A DNA stretch of 64,000 nt from an uncultured Dysosmobacter sp. (GTDB taxonomy: Bacteria; Bacillota; Clostridia; Oscillospirales; Oscillospiraceae): the NCBI GenBank assembly GCA_934565855.1, contig CAKTIO010000008.1, positions 82,268 to 146,267 on the forward strand. Direction: 5' to 3'. Each line of letters begins with the position of its first letter. Positions within the stretch are counted from its first letter, which is position 1. Under the pieces are notes generated by a model, which ran no database searches, was not told the DNA's origin, and saw only the letters and a program-made list of their open reading frames with translations. The position numbers and the translations under genes are program-made. Of this stretch, positions 49,590-58,218 are shown in pieces.

Positions 49590-51686
49590 ATGACCACGCA
49601 CGAACATGAACCCCGGGAGGCGGGACGCCGCCGGATCTTTCTTTTGGGCAGCTTTCTGGCGGTGGTACTGCTGAATTACGCCGCTGTGCTGTATCACACC
49701 CAGATCACCAACGGGGCATATTATCTGGAGCAGTCTGTCCGCACCATCACCCGCAGCGAGACCATTCAGGCATCCCGCGGCATCATCACGGACCGGAACG
49801 GGCAGACCCTGGTCTCCAACCGCCAGACCTATAACCTGACCTTTGACTCCAGTCTTCTGGATGCGGACGCCGATGAAAACGCCTGCATCCTGCGGTTGAT
49901 CCAGCTGTGCCGGGAAAAGGGACTGAACTGGGTGGACAATCTGCCCATCTCCGCCGCCCCGCCCTACACCTATACCATTGACACGGCGGAAAGCGTGCAG
50001 CGCAACCGCTTTGTGGTGTTTTTACAGAAGAAGATGAAGCTGGTATCCACTGACCTGTCCGCAGACGACCTGTCCGCCCAGGCACTGACCGGAGCAGGGC
50101 TGTCCGCCCCCAAGCTGATGGAGGACCTGCGGAGCACCTTTGAGATCCCGGAGAACTGGAATGAGCGCGATGCCCGGGATGTGCTGGGCGTGCTGTACGA
50201 GCTTGCCGTCCGGGAGGTAAATAACACCACCGCCTATGTGATGGTGGAGGACATTGACTCCGCCTTCATTGCCCTGATCAACGACGGCGGCTATGACGGC
50301 GCCAAGGTGGTCACCGCCACCGCCCGGCAGTATGAGACCTCCTACGCCGCCCACATCCTCGGCACCGTGGGCGTGATCGACCAGGAAGAATACAAGGCGC
50401 TGAAGGACGAGGGCTATAGCATGGACGCCACCATCGGCAAGTCCGGCGTGGAATCCGCCTTTGAGGAGTATCTCAAGGGAACCAACGGACGCCGGGTCAT
50501 CTCCACCAACAGCGACGGAAAAATCACCGGCGAGTATTACTCCCGGGACCCCAAGCCGGGCAACACCGTGGAGCTGACGGTGGATCTGAACCTTCAGCAG
50601 GCGACGGAGGAAGCCCTTGCCGCCACCGTGTCCCGCATGACCGCGGAGGACCATGTGGTCCGCGGAGCGGGCGCCGCCGTGGTGGAGGTGGGCACCGGAG
50701 ACGTGCTGGCGCTGGCATCCTATCCCACCTTCGACCTTGCCTCCTACCGGCAGGACTACAACACCCTGTCTCAGGACGAGGCGCGTCCCCTGTTCAACCG
50801 CGCCACCCAGGGTACCTATGCCCCCGGCTCCACCTTTAAGCCCCTGACCGCTGTTGCCGCCCTGCAGTCCGGCGTCATCACCCCCTCCACCCGCATTCAG
50901 GACAAGGGCATTTACACCTACTACGCCCCCACCTACCAACCCAAGTGTTGGATCTATCCCGGCAACCACGGGCTGGTGAATGTGTCCCAAGCCATTACAG
51001 TATCCTGCAACTACTTCTTCTACGAGGTGGGACGGCTGACTGGCATCAAGACCCTGAATGAGTACGCCCGCGCCTTTGGTCTGGGCGAAAAGACCGGCAT
51101 TGAGATCGGCGACGCCGCCGGAACGCTGGCAGGTCCGGAATACGCCGAGTCCAAGGGGCTGAACTGGACCGACGGACAGACCATTGCCGCCGCCATCGGT
51201 CAGTCCTATAACCTGTTCACCCCCCTGCAGCTGGCAAACTATATTGCCACGCTGGTCTCCGGCGGACAGCACTTTGATGCTCATCTGCTGAAGGAGGTCA
51301 AGACCTACAACAACGACCAAGTGGTGTATGTGGAATCCAGCACACCCAAGAACACCGTGGACATCAGCGATGCAAACCTGAAGGCGGTGAAGGAGGGCAT
51401 GCACGCCCTGACCACCACCGGCAGCCTGTCCTCCTACTTCAAAAGCTGCGTGGTGGACGCCGGAGCCAAGACCGGTACGGCGCAGATCAGCAAGAACGTA
51501 AAGAACAACGGTGTGTTCGTCTGCTTCGCCCCCTATGACGACCCGGAGATCGCTGTTGCCATCGTCATTGAAAAGGGTCAGGCAGGCTCCCACCTTGCCA
51601 CCGTGGCGGTGGATATCCTGAACGCCTATTTCACTGCCGATGAGATTGGCACGGTCATCATCGGAGATAACGAGCTGCTGTCCTGA
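49590..51686 (+). CDS. Penicillin-binding protein 2 (class B transpeptidase)
   Basis: 698 aa. The membrane anchor is at about residues 15-35 and the dimerisation domain at about 50-300. The transpeptidase domain has SxxK in APGSTFKPL, SxN in VSCNYFFYE and KTG in AKTGTAQ, all intact. It crosslinks peptidoglycan during elongation, normally with RodA. I place the start at ATG 49590, since the in-frame ATG at 49572 contains the GGAGG that would serve it. It ends the maf-mreCD operon. Confidence 0.93.
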   Translation: MTTHEHEPREAGRRRIFLLGSFLAVVLLNYAAVLYHTQITNGAYYLEQSVRTITRSETIQASRGIITDRNGQTLVSNRQTYNLTFDSSLLDADADENACILRLIQLCREKGLNWVDNLPISAAPPYTYTIDTAESVQRNRFVVFLQKKMKLVSTDLSADDLSAQALTGAGLSAPKLMEDLRSTFEIPENWNERDARDVLGVLYELAVREVNNTTAYVMVEDIDSAFIALINDGGYDGAKVVTATARQYETSYAAHILGTVGVIDQEEYKALKDEGYSMDATIGKSGVESAFEEYLKGTNGRRVISTNSDGKITGEYYSRDPKPGNTVELTVDLNLQQATEEALAATVSRMTAEDHVVRGAGAAVVEVGTGDVLALASYPTFDLASYRQDYNTLSQDEARPLFNRATQGTYAPGSTFKPLTAVAALQSGVITPSTRIQDKGIYTYYAPTYQPKCWIYPGNHGLVNVSQAITVSCNYFFYEVGRLTGIKTLNEYARAFGLGEKTGIEIGDAAGTLAGPEYAESKGLNWTDGQTIAAAIGQSYNLFTPLQLANYIATLVSGGQHFDAHLLKEVKTYNNDQVVYVESSTPKNTVDISDANLKAVKEGMHALTTTGSLSSYFKSCVVDAGAKTGTAQISKNVKNNGVFVCFAPYDDPEIAVAIVIEKGQAGSHLATVAVDILNAYFTADEIGTVIIGDNELLS

Positions 51687-51746
51687 CCGGCGGCAGCTCC
51701 TTTTTTACACTGCGGCAGCCATGCCGGGAAAGGAAGGTCCCCCCCT

Positions 51747-53609
51747 ATGAGCGAACCCTTTGTCTTTGACTCCCGCTGCGACCAATGCAAGACCCCCTAC
51801 GGTGCGGCGCGGTGCGGCGAGACTGTGACGCTGCACGTCCGCCCGCTGGGACGGGAGGGCTTCACCCACTGCGCGTTGGTGCTGTTTCAGGAATTTTCCG
51901 GCGTGACCCGGGAGCTGGAGCTGACGCCGGTCTGCTGGGACGGGGAGCGCTTCCGCTTTTCCCTGTCCTTCCCCGCGCCGGAGGAGCCGGAGCTGGTGTG
52001 GTACCACTTCCGCCTGTGGCGGGAGGATGGCTCCGGCTGTGTGCTGGACCGGAGCGGCTATTGCAGCCAGTCGCCCTATCAGGACTGGCAGCTGACGGTT
52101 TATGAACCGCGCCCCTGTCCGGAATGGTTCGGCGCCGGCGTGACATACCAGATTTTCCCAGACCGCTTCTGCCGCCTGTCTGTGCCGGACCCTGCCGGAA
52201 TGGTGGGTGACCGGACCGTTCACCAGAATTGGGAGGATACTCCGGAATGGCGTCCTGATCCGGCGGGCGAGATCCGAAACCGGGACTTTTTCGGCGGCAG
52301 TCTGGCGGGGCTCCTCTCCCGGTTGGACGCGCTGGCAGCGCTGGGCGTGACCACGCTGTACCTTTGCCCGGTGTTTGAAGCCGCCTCCAACCACCGCTAC
52401 AACACGGCGGATTATCTGCGCATTGACCCCATGCTGGGAGACGAAGAGGACTTCCGCCAGCTGTGCCGGGAGGCGCACAGCCGGGGCATGAGGGTCCTAC
52501 TGGACGGAGTGTTCAACCACACCGGGTCCCAGAGCGTTTACTTCAACGCCGACGGCTTCTATCCCTCTCTGGGAGCGGCACAGAGCCGGGAAAGCCCCTA
52601 CTTTTCCTGGTACCACTTCCATCCTTGGCCGGAGGACTACGATGCTTGGTGGGGCATCCGCACTCTGCCCGCCGTGGAGGAGGGCGAACCGTCTTATGTC
52701 AACTTCATCATTGATGGTGAGAACTCTGTGGTGCGGCACTGGCTGCGCTGCGGAGCGGATGGCTGGCGACTGGACGTTGCCGACGAGCTGCCGGACTGGT
52801 TTATCGTCAAACTGCGGCAGACCTTGGAAGAGACCTGCCCGGACGGTCTTCTCATCGGTGAGGTGTGGGAGGATGGCACTACCAAGGTCGCCTATTCCCA
52901 GCGGCGGAAATACCTGCTGGGGCAGGAGGTTCATGGACTGATGAACTACCCCTTCCGGACAGCGGCGCTGGCATGGCTGCAGGGCGGCGATGCTCTGGAC
53001 TTCTTGGAGAGCATGGAAGCCCTGCGGGAGCATTACCCTCCGGCAGCGTTTCAGTCCGCCATGAATTTTTTAGGCACCCACGACACACCCCGTATCCTGA
53101 CCCTGTTAGGGGCGGACCATGCACCAGACAGCCGGGAGGAACGCGCCGCCCACATCCTCTCTCCCAAGGAGCTTACCCGGGGACTTGCCCGGCTGCGGGT
53201 CGCCGCCGTTCTGCTGTATGCCTTTCCCGGCTCTCCCACCGTGTTTTACGGCGACGAGGCTGGGCTGCAGGGCTGGGAGGATCCCTTCAACCGCCGGGGC
53301 TACCCCTACGGCAGAGAAAATACAGAGCTGCTGTCATGGTATACCCGGCTGGGACAGCTGCGAAAGCAGCGGCGCTCTCTGCAGGTCGGACAGCTGCGGT
53401 GGCTGTATGCCTGCGGACACGGGCTTGCCTTTGCCCGAGATCTTCCGGAGGAAACCACGGTGGCGGTTTTCAACGCCGGAGACACTCCCCTGACGCTGCC
53501 TCTTCCCCACAGCGGACCTGTGCGGGACCTGTTGACCGGAGCCATGCTGGAGGTCCCTGATGGAAAGCTGACGCTGCCCGCATACAGTGCAGTGCTGCTG
53601 GACATCTGA
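51747..53609 (+). CDS. GH13 alpha-amylase / neopullulanase-type glycosidase
   Basis: 620 aa without a signal peptide, so cytosolic. An N-terminal beta domain (residues 1-130) precedes the GH13 barrel, which begins VTYQIFPDRFC. DGVFNHTG is region I and GWRLDVADE holds the nucleophile Asp343. IGEVWED holds the acid/base Glu372 and GTHDTPR holds Asp446. FPGSPTVFYGDEAGLQG and a C-terminal beta domain follow. It acts on alpha-glucans or maltodextrins. It sits 60 bases after PBP2, outside any visible sugar operon. Confidence 0.93.
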   Translation: MSEPFVFDSRCDQCKTPYGAARCGETVTLHVRPLGREGFTHCALVLFQEFSGVTRELELTPVCWDGERFRFSLSFPAPEEPELVWYHFRLWREDGSGCVLDRSGYCSQSPYQDWQLTVYEPRPCPEWFGAGVTYQIFPDRFCRLSVPDPAGMVGDRTVHQNWEDTPEWRPDPAGEIRNRDFFGGSLAGLLSRLDALAALGVTTLYLCPVFEAASNHRYNTADYLRIDPMLGDEEDFRQLCREAHSRGMRVLLDGVFNHTGSQSVYFNADGFYPSLGAAQSRESPYFSWYHFHPWPEDYDAWWGIRTLPAVEEGEPSYVNFIIDGENSVVRHWLRCGADGWRLDVADELPDWFIVKLRQTLEETCPDGLLIGEVWEDGTTKVAYSQRRKYLLGQEVHGLMNYPFRTAALAWLQGGDALDFLESMEALREHYPPAAFQSAMNFLGTHDTPRILTLLGADHAPDSREERAAHILSPKELTRGLARLRVAAVLLYAFPGSPTVFYGDEAGLQGWEDPFNRRGYPYGRENTELLSWYTRLGQLRKQRRSLQVGQLRWLYACGHGLAFARDLPEETTVAVFNAGDTPLTLPLPHSGPVRDLLTGAMLEVPDGKLTLPAYSAVLLDI

Positions 53610-53642
53610 CCGGGTGTTGGTTATCTGGTAAAGCGCACTCTT

Positions 53643-53678
53643 ACTCCGAAGGTTTCACGTGAAACCTTCGGAGTTTTT
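53643..53678 (+). terminator. Terminator containing a parS-like site (parS1)
   Basis: A perfect 32-base palindrome (53643-53674) ending in TTTTT. It terminates the GH13 gene. Its centre, GGTTTCACGTGAAACC (53651-53666), matches parS (TGTTTCACGTGAAACA) at 14 of 16 bases, so one sequence appears to serve both transcription termination and ParB loading. Confidence 0.85.
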
Positions 53679-53719
53679 GCTTCCCGAAGCGGCTGCCCGG
53701 GCATGACAGCGCCGCTTCA

Positions 53720-53735
53720 TGTTTCACGTGAAACA
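53720..53735. promoter_or_regulatory. parS2 (perfect ParB site)
   Basis: TGTTTCACGTGAAACA, identical to the consensus parS, 38 bases upstream of the parA promoter. Confidence 0.95.
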
Positions 53736-53772
53736 TTTTTCCTGGCAAATCCTCCTTTTTTCCGCTTTTTCC

Positions 53773-53801
53773 TTGTAATGTGAAAAGGCAGTTGCTATAA
53801 T
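53773..53801 (+). promoter_or_regulatory. parA promoter
   Basis: TTGTAA (53773-53778), 17-base spacer, TATAAT (53796-53801). Confidence 0.8.
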
Positions 53802-53845
53802 GAGAAATAGAATTTTTGAACCTTCTCCGGAAAGCAGGTGTACTT

Positions 53846-54604
53846 TTGGCAAAAACCGTTGCAATCGTAAATCAAAAGGGCGGCGTGGGAAAAACCACCA
53901 CCTGTGTGAACCTTACCGCCGGACTGAACGAGTTGGGGCAGCGGGTGCTGCTGTGCGACTTTGACCCGCAGGCAAACTCCACCTCCGGTATGGGCGTGGA
54001 TAAAACCGTGTCTCTGGGGGTCTATGATGTGATGATCGGCGAGGCGGAGACCCGCAACGCCATTGTTCACACCAAGTTCGGCGACGTGCTGCCGTCTAAC
54101 AAGGCACTGGCAGGCGCGGGCATTGAGCTGATCGGCATGGACCATCGGGAATACCTGCTGAAGGGTGCGCTGGAGCAGGTGGCGATGGACTACGACTTTA
54201 TTTTCATTGACTGCCCCCCCTCCCTGGAGCTATTGACCCTGAATGCCCTGTGCGCCGCGGACAGCATTCTGGTACCGGTGCAGGGCGAATACTTCGCTCT
54301 GGAGGGTCTTTCCGACCTGATGAACACTGTGCGCATCGTCCGGCGGTCCCTGAATCCCCGGCTGGAACTGGACGGTGTGCTGCTGACCATGTTTGACGGG
54401 CGCACGAACCTGGCGCTTCAGGTGGCGGAGGAAGTGAAGCACTACTTCCCCGGTAAGGTGTACGCCACGGTCATTCCCCGGAACGTGCGGCTTTCCGAGG
54501 CACCCAGCCACGGAAAACCCATCTTCAGCTATGACCGCTCCTCCCGGGGAGCGGAGGCATACACAGCCTTTTCCAAGGAATTTTTAAAGAAAAACGGAAC
54601 GTGA
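53846..54604 (+). CDS. parA: Chromosome partition ATPase ParA (Soj)
   Basis: 252 aa. The deviant Walker A KGGVGKT is at residues 11-17 (signature Lys11, catalytic Lys16). DFDPQANSTSGMG is switch I, IDCPPSLELLTLNAL is Walker B and VIPRNVRLSEAPSHGKP is a Soj hallmark. The start is TTG at 53846 (GCAGGTG upstream). A TTG at 53816 is too near the predicted transcription start and has no ribosome site. It partners with ParB, encoded 25 bases downstream. Confidence 0.95.
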   Translation: MAKTVAIVNQKGGVGKTTTCVNLTAGLNELGQRVLLCDFDPQANSTSGMGVDKTVSLGVYDVMIGEAETRNAIVHTKFGDVLPSNKALAGAGIELIGMDHREYLLKGALEQVAMDYDFIFIDCPPSLELLTLNALCAADSILVPVQGEYFALEGLSDLMNTVRIVRRSLNPRLELDGVLLTMFDGRTNLALQVAEEVKHYFPGKVYATVIPRNVRLSEAPSHGKPIFSYDRSSRGAEAYTAFSKEFLKKNGT

Positions 54605-54628
54605 TTTCCAGAAAGGAGAGGGAAACGC

Positions 54629-55510
54629 ATGGCAACCAAACGTTCTAAAGGACTGGGACGGGGGCTGGGCGCGCTGCTGGGTGACGATGCGGTAAACACC
54701 ACCGCCACCGGCAGCCTGTCCGTTCCCATCTCTCAGGTGGAAAACTGCTCCTCTCAGCCCAGAAAGCACTTCGATGAAGCCGCCCTGCAGGATCTGGCGG
54801 ACTCCATCCGGGAGCATGGCATCATCCAGCCGCTGACGGTGCGGAAGCTGGCATCCGGATACTATCAGATCATTGCGGGAGAGCGCCGCTGGCGCGCCGC
54901 CCGACTGGCAGAGCTTTCCGAGGTCCCTGTCATCGTTATGGAGGCGGACGACCGCAAGGCAGCGGAGCTGGCAATGATCGAAAACCTCCAGCGGGAGGAC
55001 CTGAACCCTATGGAAGAAGCGACAGGCTTTCAATCGCTGGTGGAGACCTATCACATGACCCAGGAGGAGGCGGCACGCCGGGTGGGCAAATCCCGCAGCG
55101 CCGTTACCAACTCCCTGCGGCTGCTGTCCCTGTGTCCTCCGGTGCGGGAACTGGTGGAAAACGGCAGCCTTTCCGCCGGTCACGGCAGGGCGCTGCTGAC
55201 CCTGTCCCCGGAGCAGCAGGAAGCCGCCGCCCGGGCGGTGCTGTCCGGCGCGCTGTCTGTGCGGCAGACGGAAGCGCTGGTAAAGCGGCTCTCCACTGAA
55301 AAAAAGCCCCCCAAGGAGAAGCCCGCCGGTCCGGACTATGCCGCCGAAGCCCAGAAGGAGCTTGCCTCCCAACTGGGACGGGGTGTGAAAATCGTCACCG
55401 GACGGAAAAAGGGCAGGATCGAATTGGAATACTATGGGATGGACGACCTGAACGACCTGTTGGAAGCGCTGGCGCTGCTGAAGGTCCAGCGCAGCACTCC
55501 GGCAGAGTAA
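54629..55510 (+). CDS. parB: Chromosome partition protein ParB (Spo0J)
   Basis: 293 aa. RGLGALLGDD is the N-terminal ParA-interacting region (KGLGRGLGALL). The CTP-binding boxes are AGERRWRAARLAEL and IENLQREDLNPMEEA. The HTH contains MTQEEAARRVGKSRSAVTNSLRLLSL and the dimerisation domain is C-terminal (KIVTGRKKGRIELEYYGMDDLNDLLEAL). It spreads from parS sites and loads SMC. Three parS-like sites flank its gene. Confidence 0.96.
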   Translation: MATKRSKGLGRGLGALLGDDAVNTTATGSLSVPISQVENCSSQPRKHFDEAALQDLADSIREHGIIQPLTVRKLASGYYQIIAGERRWRAARLAELSEVPVIVMEADDRKAAELAMIENLQREDLNPMEEATGFQSLVETYHMTQEEAARRVGKSRSAVTNSLRLLSLCPPVRELVENGSLSAGHGRALLTLSPEQQEAAARAVLSGALSVRQTEALVKRLSTEKKPPKEKPAGPDYAAEAQKELASQLGRGVKIVTGRKKGRIELEYYGMDDLNDLLEALALLKVQRSTPAE

Positions 55511-55544
55511 GGCTCCCCTCCCCTTTCAGAAAGGAAGATCAATA

Positions 55545-56108
55545 TTGAAACTGGAAAAGCGCAGCGCCGGAGTACCTGAAGCCCCGGAAGCTGTGAATAC
55601 CCCGGAGGATCACTCCGGCGGTGGAAAAAAGCCCGTCATCGTCTACATCATGATCCTGTTTATTGTGGCGTTCCTGCTGATGGCGCTGTCCTTCCTGATG
55701 CACCAGCGCAGCAACAGTGAAGCCATCGGGCAGCTGACAGACCAGGTCTCCGCCCTGCAGGAGGTGCAGGCGACCCAGAACGAGAACATTCAGCTGCAAA
55801 AGGATCTGGAGGAGCTCCAGCGCACCAATCAGGACCTGACGCAGCAGCTACAGCAGCTGCAAAAGGACGCGGAAAATCAAAGCGCCGCAGCCGACTCTCT
55901 GAAGGGACAGCTGGACGCGATGGAAGCATTGTACGCCCTACAGCAGCAGTACGCCGCCAAGGACTATGACGCCTGTAAGAAAACCATCCACCAGATGGAG
56001 GAGGACGGGCTGGACCTGCTGCTGCCCGCCCAATTAGAGGAGGGCTATGAAGCCGCTTCCTCTCCCGCCCAACGGTATTTGCAGCTGCGGGAGGCTGTAA
56101 ATGGCTGA
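55545..56108 (+). CDS. Membrane-anchored coiled-coil protein, unknown function
   Basis: 187 aa with a TTG start (GAAAGGAAG upstream). A roughly 30-residue cytoplasmic N-terminus precedes one membrane segment (about residues 31-53, VIVYIMILFIVAFLLMALSF). A Gln/Asn/Glu-rich coiled coil spans about residues 58-128, and a short helical tail contains YAAKDYDACKKTIHQMEEDGL. It follows parB and ends 2 bases before parS3, so it is part of the par locus. No family recognised. Confidence 0.78.
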   Translation: MKLEKRSAGVPEAPEAVNTPEDHSGGGKKPVIVYIMILFIVAFLLMALSFLMHQRSNSEAIGQLTDQVSALQEVQATQNENIQLQKDLEELQRTNQDLTQQLQQLQKDAENQSAAADSLKGQLDAMEALYALQQQYAAKDYDACKKTIHQMEEDGLDLLLPAQLEEGYEAASSPAQRYLQLREAVNG

Positions 56109-56110
56109 AA

Positions 56111-56126
56111 GGTTTCACGTGAAACC
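56111..56126. promoter_or_regulatory. parS3
   Basis: GGTTTCACGTGAAACC, 14 of 16 bases of the parS consensus, with extended symmetry (GAAAGG...CCTTTC), between the membrane protein and serS. Confidence 0.88.
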
Positions 56127-56237
56127 CTTTCGCAGACCACACAAAAATGATGCTCGGTCCCCTTCCCTGCCGCCGCGGAGACGCTCCGTCGTTAGGGAAG
56201 ACGCCGCACCGGGAGAAAAATAAAGGAGAACAACACT

Positions 56238-57545
56238 ATGTTGGATATTCGCTTCATCCGGGAAAATCCGGACGCCGTCAAAGAGAACATCAAAAAGAAA
56301 TTCCAGAACGCCAAGCTGCCTCTGGTAGACGAGGTCATTGAACTGGACAGCCAGCGCCGCGCCGCCATTGTGGAAGCCGATGCTCTGCGGGCAGACCGCA
56401 ACAAGCTGTCCAAGCAGGTGGGCATGCTGATGGGACAGGCAAAGAAGGACCCCAGCAAGCTGGCAGAGGCGGAAGCCGTGAAAAAGAAGGTAACGGATGA
56501 GGCAGAGCGCCTTGCCGCTCTGGAAAAGCAGGAGAGCGAGCTGGAAGCCAAGGTACACCACATCATGCTCCAGATCCCCCAGATGATCGACGACACCGTA
56601 CCCATCGGTCCCGATGATTCCTGCAATGTGGAGGTCCAGCGCTTCGGCGAACCGAAGGTACCCAGCTTCCCCATTCCCTATCACACCGAAATTATGGAGA
56701 GCTTCAACGGCATTGATATGGACGCTGCGGGTCGGGTCTCCGGCAACGGCTTCTACTATCTGCTGGGCGATATCGCCCGTCTGCACGAGGCGGTTCTGGC
56801 TTACGGTCGGGACTTTATGATCGGCAAGGGCTTTACCTACTGCATCCCCCCCTTCATGATCCACGGCAACGTGGTGGAGGGCGTCATGAGCCAGACCGAC
56901 ATGGACGCCATGATGTATAAGATCGAAGGCGAAGACCTGTACCTCATCGGCACCAGCGAGCATTCCATGATCGGACGGTTCATCGACCAGGTGCTGCCTG
57001 TGGAGAGCCTGCCCCAGACCCTGACCTCCTACTCTCCCTGCTTCCGGAAGGAAAAGGGCGCCCACGGCATTGAGGAGCGCGGCATCTACCGCATCCACCA
57101 GTTTGAAAAGCAGGAGATGATCGTGGTCTGTAAGCCCGGGGAATCCAAGGCATGGTATGAGCAGCTGTGGAAATACTCCGTGGAGCTGTTCCGCTCTCTG
57201 GACATTCCCGTGCGCCAGCTGGAATGCTGCTCCGGCGATCTGGCAGACCTGAAGTGCAAGTCCTGCGACATTGAGGCATGGTCTCCCCGTCAGCAGAAGT
57301 ATTTTGAGGTCTGCTCCTGCTCCAACCTGGGTGACGCACAGGCACGCCGCCTGAAGATCCGCTACAAGGACGAAAACGGCAAGATGCAGCTGTGCCACAC
57401 ACTGAACAACACCTGCGTGGCTCCTCCCCGGATGCTGATCGCCTTCCTGGAGAACAACCTGCAGGAGGATGGCACCGTGCTGATTCCCGAGGTTCTGCGT
57501 CCCTACATGGGCGGCAAGGACAAGCTGATTCCCAATCAGAAGTAA
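56238..57545 (+). CDS. serS: Seryl-tRNA synthetase (divergent type)
   Basis: 435 aa. The N-terminal tRNA-binding coiled coil is at about residues 30-105. Class II core: motif 2 is FRKEKGAHGIEERGIYRIHQF instead of the usual FRxEAGSAGRDTRGL. Motif 3 is HTLNNTCVAPPRMLIAFLEN instead of NGSGLAVGRTLVA, but the motif-3 Arg and the ending LRPYMGG remain. It charges tRNA-Ser and tRNA-Sec. It lies downstream of parS3 with AAAGGAG before the ATG. It belongs to a variant SerS group rather than the standard Bacillus type. Confidence 0.92.
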   Translation: MLDIRFIRENPDAVKENIKKKFQNAKLPLVDEVIELDSQRRAAIVEADALRADRNKLSKQVGMLMGQAKKDPSKLAEAEAVKKKVTDEAERLAALEKQESELEAKVHHIMLQIPQMIDDTVPIGPDDSCNVEVQRFGEPKVPSFPIPYHTEIMESFNGIDMDAAGRVSGNGFYYLLGDIARLHEAVLAYGRDFMIGKGFTYCIPPFMIHGNVVEGVMSQTDMDAMMYKIEGEDLYLIGTSEHSMIGRFIDQVLPVESLPQTLTSYSPCFRKEKGAHGIEERGIYRIHQFEKQEMIVVCKPGESKAWYEQLWKYSVELFRSLDIPVRQLECCSGDLADLKCKSCDIEAWSPRQQKYFEVCSCSNLGDAQARRLKIRYKDENGKMQLCHTLNNTCVAPPRMLIAFLENNLQEDGTVLIPEVLRPYMGGKDKLIPNQK

Positions 57546-57693
57546 TTTTCCCATTATCTGGAAGGCTCTGGAGCCGTTAGAGCGGCTCTGGGACCAATAT
57601 TGAATGGTTTCGGAGGAAAATATCGGCTCTATCCGGGTCTGCGCCTGGAAACCCTTGGGGCGCAAGGGATACAGAAGTCATCTCCCGTCCCCT

Positions 57694-57717
57694 CCTCCGG
57701 CGGTACGCCGCCGGAGG
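57694..57717. repeat. GC-rich hairpin in the serS-mscL gap
   Basis: A 10-bp stem CCTCCGGCGG/CCGCCGGAGG with a TACG loop. The 217-base gap around it holds several further GC-rich inverted segments and a T-run at 57731-57736, but no recognisable promoter or known riboswitch. Confidence 0.6.
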
Positions 57718-57762
57718 CTCCGAAGCTTCCTTTTTTGACTCAATCATAAGGAGGTCATCCCT

Positions 57763-58218
57763 ATGGCAAAAACATCCGGATTTATTCAGGAATTCAAAAC
57801 CTTTATTGCCCGGGGCAATGTGATGGACATGGCAGTCGGCGTGATCATCGGCGGCGCCTTCGGCAAGATCTCCACCTCGCTGGTAAATGACATCATCATG
57901 CCCGCCATTTCCATGCTCACCGGCGGCATTGACTTTTCCAACTGGAAGGTGGTGCTGAAGGCAGCGGAGGTGGACCCCTCCACAATGGAGCAAACGGCGG
58001 CAGAGGTCGCTATCAACTACGGCACCTTCCTCTCCACCATTCTGGATTTCCTGATCGTCGCCTTTGCTGTGTTTCTGATGGTCAAAGCCATCAACGGTCT
58101 GCGGGACCGCCTGCAAAAGCAGGAGGAGGAAGCCCCTGCCGCACCTCCCGCTCCCTCTAAGGAGGAGGTCCTGCTCACCGAGATCCGGGATCTGCTGAAG
58201 GAGCAGGCGGACAAATGA
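57763..58218 (+). CDS. mscL: Large-conductance mechanosensitive channel MscL
   Basis: 151 aa. [26 protein letters not shown] is the pore-forming TM1 with the Gly/Ala pattern; TM2 is at about residues 85-108. The C-terminal cytoplasmic bundle contains a Pro/Ala stretch and [14 protein letters not shown]. It opens on hypo-osmotic shock. AAGGAGG precedes the ATG, and the stop overlaps the rsmG start (ATGA). Confidence 0.96.
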   Translation: MAKTSGFIQEFKTFIARGNVMDMAVGVIIGGAFGKISTSLVNDIIMPAISMLTGGIDFSNWKVVLKAAEVDPSTMEQTAAEVAINYGTFLSTILDFLIVAFAVFLMVKAINGLRDRLQKQEEEAPAAPPAPSKEEVLLTEIRDLLKEQADK

